A DNA stretch of 64,000 nt from Pithys albifrons albifrons (Eukaryota > Chordata > Aves > Passeriformes > Thamnophilidae). Below, piece by piece: positions 61,223 through 64,000 of the stretch. The notes below the pieces were generated by a model, which was not told the DNA's origin, did no database searches, and saw nothing but the letters and a program-made list of their open reading frames with translations. Where the stretch lies: positions 78,523,749 through 78,587,748 of the forward strand of contig NC_092497.1 in the NCBI RefSeq assembly GCF_047495875.1, read 5' to 3'. The position numbers were made by a program, and so were the translations under genes. How positions within the stretch are numbered: position 1 is the first letter of the stretch; each line of letters begins with the position of its first letter.

Positions 61223-61910
61223 TAGAATCATAGAATGGGTTGGGTTGGAAGGGACATTAAACTCATCTAGTTCCCACCCCTCTGCCATGGTCAGGGATAG
61301 CATCCACTAGATTAAGTTGCGCAGGGCTTCATCCAACCTGGCTTTGAGCACTCAGAGATGAGTCATCTTGAGCTTCTTGTTCACTAATACCCACCAAACC
61401 TTTCTCTTCACGGTTACTCTCAATCCATTTGTTGCCCAGCCTGTATTTGTGCTTAATGCCCTGACCCAGAGCAGGACCTTACACTAGGCCTTCTTGAGCT
61501 TCATGAGGTTTACATGGGCCTACCCCTCAAGCCTGTCAATGTCCCTTTTGGATGGCATTTCTTCCCTCTGGTGTGTTGAGTGCCCCACCCATCTTGTGGT
61601 CATCAGCAAACTTGCTGAGGGTGCACTCAATTCCATAGTCCATATTGCTGACAGATGTTGAGTAACTCCAGTCCCATTACTGACGCCTGAGGAATGCCAC
61701 TTGTCATTGCTTTTCACTTGCATTGAAGTGTTGACTTCCACTGTTTCAATGCACCCATCCAGCCAATTCCTTATCCATCCAGTGATCCTTTATCAAAACC
61801 ATTTTTCTCCATTTTAGAGGCCAGGATGTCAGGGCAAAATGTCAAATGTTTTCACAGGTCCAGACGATTTTGGTTGTTCTTCCCCCATTCACCAGTGCTG
61901 TAATCCAAGA
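61223..61910 (-). repeat. CR1 LINE 3' fragment, older subfamily
   Basis: The plus strand begins with a tail remnant (tagaatcatagaatgg) and the 3' UTR 'gttgggttggaagggac'. It continues through reverse-complement ORF2 with 'cttgctgagggtgcactcaa' and 'ttcatgaggtttacatggg', fading near 61910. Subfamily diagnostics differ from the young copies ('ggaagggac' instead of 'ggaaaagac'). Frames are broken. Confidence 0.9.
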
Positions 61911-62494
61911 CAAATGGTTGTATTTAAGATAAATTCTAGTGAACATTATTTGGGTTGGAATATGAACTAATTAAAATGGATGTCCTAGATGTGTGAAAAA
62001 TAAGAATAAAATTGGCTAAGCTGACTATCATCAGTGTGTTATTTGATTTGACATTAGTAATAGGAAGAAAGCTGTACAAAATTTACCATCCTTTGTACAG
62101 AACACCTCTGGATACATCATGGCTTGATTTCTGAGCTTAAATGTTCAGTTCAAACTGAAACCGAGAACACAGAGAGGCACAAAATCAAAGGAAAGTATCT
62201 CTCTACTTCTTTTCCTTTCACTTTTTTTTTCACATAGAAAGGAGAATTGTGATAGTATTAGGAGTAACCTTTTATACTCCATGTAGTGTATACTTGTGTC
62301 CCATTTAAGCATAATACAATGGACAAACAATTATTTTAATTTCTTATTCTGCCAACAATCAAGAACTTTAAGCTTAGATACTGAAGTAAAAACATTTTTG
62401 TGGATATAACAACAAAAATTTCTTTAGCTTTTTGCATTGCAAAGTCAAATGTAAGAAACCAGATATATATTTGCCATGAATTTACTCAGGAACT
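61911..62494. other. AT-rich DNA with no recognised gene
   Basis: Nothing was recognised between the CR1 fragment and the RTE-like 3' end. Confidence 0.5.
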
Positions 62495-62539
62495 TTGGCA
62501 CAACTAACACCACTTGTTCATTATACGTTTTCATTTTTT

Positions 62540-62775
62540 TACAGATATGGTTTAAGGCACTTTGCTGCTTCCTTTGAGAACACATGCAGAGTCAGTCTTG
62601 AAGAGAAAAGACAACAAAGAAAGAAGTGTGCCTTGTCAATATCGCCTAAGGAGATATTCCACTGTGCTTTTTGTGACTGGACTTGCCTATCCCTCATTGG
62701 CCTTTTTAGCCACCAGCACGCTTGCAGCAAGCGTGGGTAGTGCCCTTCTCAAATCTTTGTTCACGAATCCTAGCC

Positions 62776-62813
<38 letters not shown>

Positions 62814-62822
62814 AATGATTAA
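62540..62822 (+). mobile_element. Non-LTR retrotransposon 3' end, probably RTE-like, 5'-truncated
   Basis: The frame through 62740 ends in a basic segment (SFENTCRVSLEEKRQQRKK) followed by a Cys2-His-Cys finger (FHCAFCDWTC...SHQHAC, spacing C-x2-C-x12-H-x3-C) just before the stop. This arrangement is known at the C-terminus of some non-LTR retrotransposon polymerases. About 35 bp after the stop the sequence enters a pure GAT tail, and short-unit microsatellite tails are usual for the RTE clade. The 5' junction is approximate. A host exon is less likely. The clade assignment is inference. Confidence 0.5.
62776..62820 (+). repeat. (GAT)n microsatellite tail
   Basis: About twelve uninterrupted trinucleotide units are followed by an interrupted GATAATGATT. 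The poly-Asp open frame that ends here is produced by the repeat. Its position directly after the polymerase-like stop codon suggests it is the 3' tail of that element. Confidence 0.95.
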
Positions 62823-62825
62823 GAC

Positions 62826-64000
62826 ATGTTAGTTATATGCTATAGAATTGCATACTGACAAAAAGATACAAAGAAAAGAATGAACACCAATACATTCCCT
62901 TTTAAACTTCTACTATCTAAAGCTAATAATATGCTTTCCAACTGTCTCACAAGATATTCTGAAGAACCTGTTTCTGTTTTAATGAATAAACAGAATAAAA
63001 CAGGAATAAAAAATAAAACAGAATAAAAAAGGAAAAATGTAGAAAATTAATTATGTTAAGGTCAATAAGAAGTTTTGAAAAACTCATAAGGGTTTTCCAA
63101 ATTATGAAGCTCAGGCTAAGGAAGAACTTCATGGCAATTTGGTATAAATAAAAAAAAAAAGTCACTATTATTAGACATCTAGGTAAGAGGAATCCATTGC
63201 ACAACTTTGAGCCTTAGTGATGTTTCAACTTTTCTGTTTAAAATACTTCATAAACTATTTTGATGTGATCTGATGAGGTTTATAGTTATTACAGAAAAAA
63301 AATATTCTGCAGCCTACAGCTAAAGACACTACAAGACTAGTTGCATTCTTTTGCCTAATGTAATGGGCCTTGAAATTAAAACATACATACATTTTTATAG
63401 CATAATAAACAATCCCATTTCCAGATATTAAAACTCACAGTTCACAACTTTTTCATGCAGAGAAAACCTCACTTGAAAAATGCTCCCTCTATTTGAAGTC
63501 TTACTCATATATTGAATGTATATTAAATATAATAAGCCCATTAAGTTTTCTGGGTAATGCTTTAAGGGGCATCAGTTACAGACTTATAAGTAAAGCCTAT
63601 GCGTTTTTGTATAATAGGTCTGCGTGTACTATAATATTGATACCTAACTCCACATATAGCAACTGTTGAAATCACAATGATATTAAATCTAACCATGAGC
63701 TTTTTAACATTTTTCTTGGCAGTATTCTGGTATGGGATTAGTCATTCTGAAGTGTTATACCTACAGAGGTATAGTGCAGATGTGAGAATGTCCCTAGTCC
63801 TGATCGTTATGTAGCGTAATAGGCTTTAAATGCTAGCTGTAGCTAGATGAATTACAGAATATCTGAATTTTCTTAGTAAATGACAGCTGTTAATTAGTAC
63901 TGAAAGTTTTGTTCAGTATGGACTGACAGCAATGGAACAAGATTTTGGCTGTTTTTCACTGATTTCAACAGAATTCACCTATGGCCATAATTTTATTCAC
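62826..64000. other. AT-rich DNA with no recognised gene
   Basis: No gene, RNA or repeat family was recognised up to the window end. An A-rich patch with repeated 'gaataaaa' words lies at 62983-63030. Confidence 0.5.

Noticed and set aside
62524..62545. Pyrimidine tract plus AG suggesting a splice acceptor before the zinc-finger-like frame
   Set aside because: The downstream frame fits the end of a retrotransposon polymerase better, and no donor site or flanking exons were found.
62562..62822. Frame ending in a poly-aspartate run
   Set aside because: The Asp run is the GAT microsatellite; the frame differs from the polymerase-like frame that carries the zinc-finger motif.

Overview
This is AT-rich, non-coding nuclear DNA from a bird. 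The main evidence is at least ten chicken-repeat-1 (CR1) LINE copies, whose 3' ends carry the avian (ATTCTATG)n-type tail, together with many avian-type endogenous retrovirus LTRs. No host protein-coding exon, tRNA, rRNA or other RNA gene could be supported. Open frames are short and most of the longer ones lie in transposable elements. The number of young CR1 copies fits a repeat-rich bird order such as Piciformes or Bucerotiformes, but that placement is only a guess.

Layout. 0-10 kb: a solo LTR of family F (154-781), a solo LTR of family E (6261-6845), an LTR-like block (8199-about 9020), and otherwise unremarkable AT-rich DNA. 12-22 kb: old CR1 fragments (12.1-12.6 kb), a nested LTR pair (family B inside family A, 13090-14384), LTR C directly behind it (14410-15187), a reverse family-A solo LTR (17668-18294), a short CR1, an LTR carrying an AGAT microsatellite (about 20135-21115), and an ERVL-type LTR (about 21590-22150). 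22.5-26.8 kb: a near full-length CR1 on the minus strand. It has an ORF1 with SGNH-esterase motifs and an ORF2 with endonuclease and reverse transcriptase, disabled by only a few frameshifts and stops. 28.9-32.3 kb: three more CR1 copies. 34.2-41.8 kb: a family-A LTR, a reverse family-F LTR, and a decayed ERVL-like provirus with a 5' LTR of family B, a broken pol remnant and a stub of the 3' LTR. 42.5-53 kb: old CR1s, a 1-kb LTR with decayed minisatellite structure, an ERVK-like solo LTR with a 6-bp duplication, a young family-A solo LTR and a family-E LTR. 53-64 kb: another family-E LTR, CR1 fragments, and the 3' end of a non-LTR retrotransposon that looks RTE-like and ends in a (GAT)n tail.

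The element boundaries are the best-supported part of this annotation. Nine LTRs have matching or near-matching target-site duplications readable in the sequence: GTGAC, ATATA, AACGC, CTCAG, ACTAT, GGTCTA, ATGT, TAAC and CTTT. No functional host system is visible. The window is best read as intergenic or intronic DNA that records several waves of retroelement insertion. Letters A to I are labels used only here, not database names.
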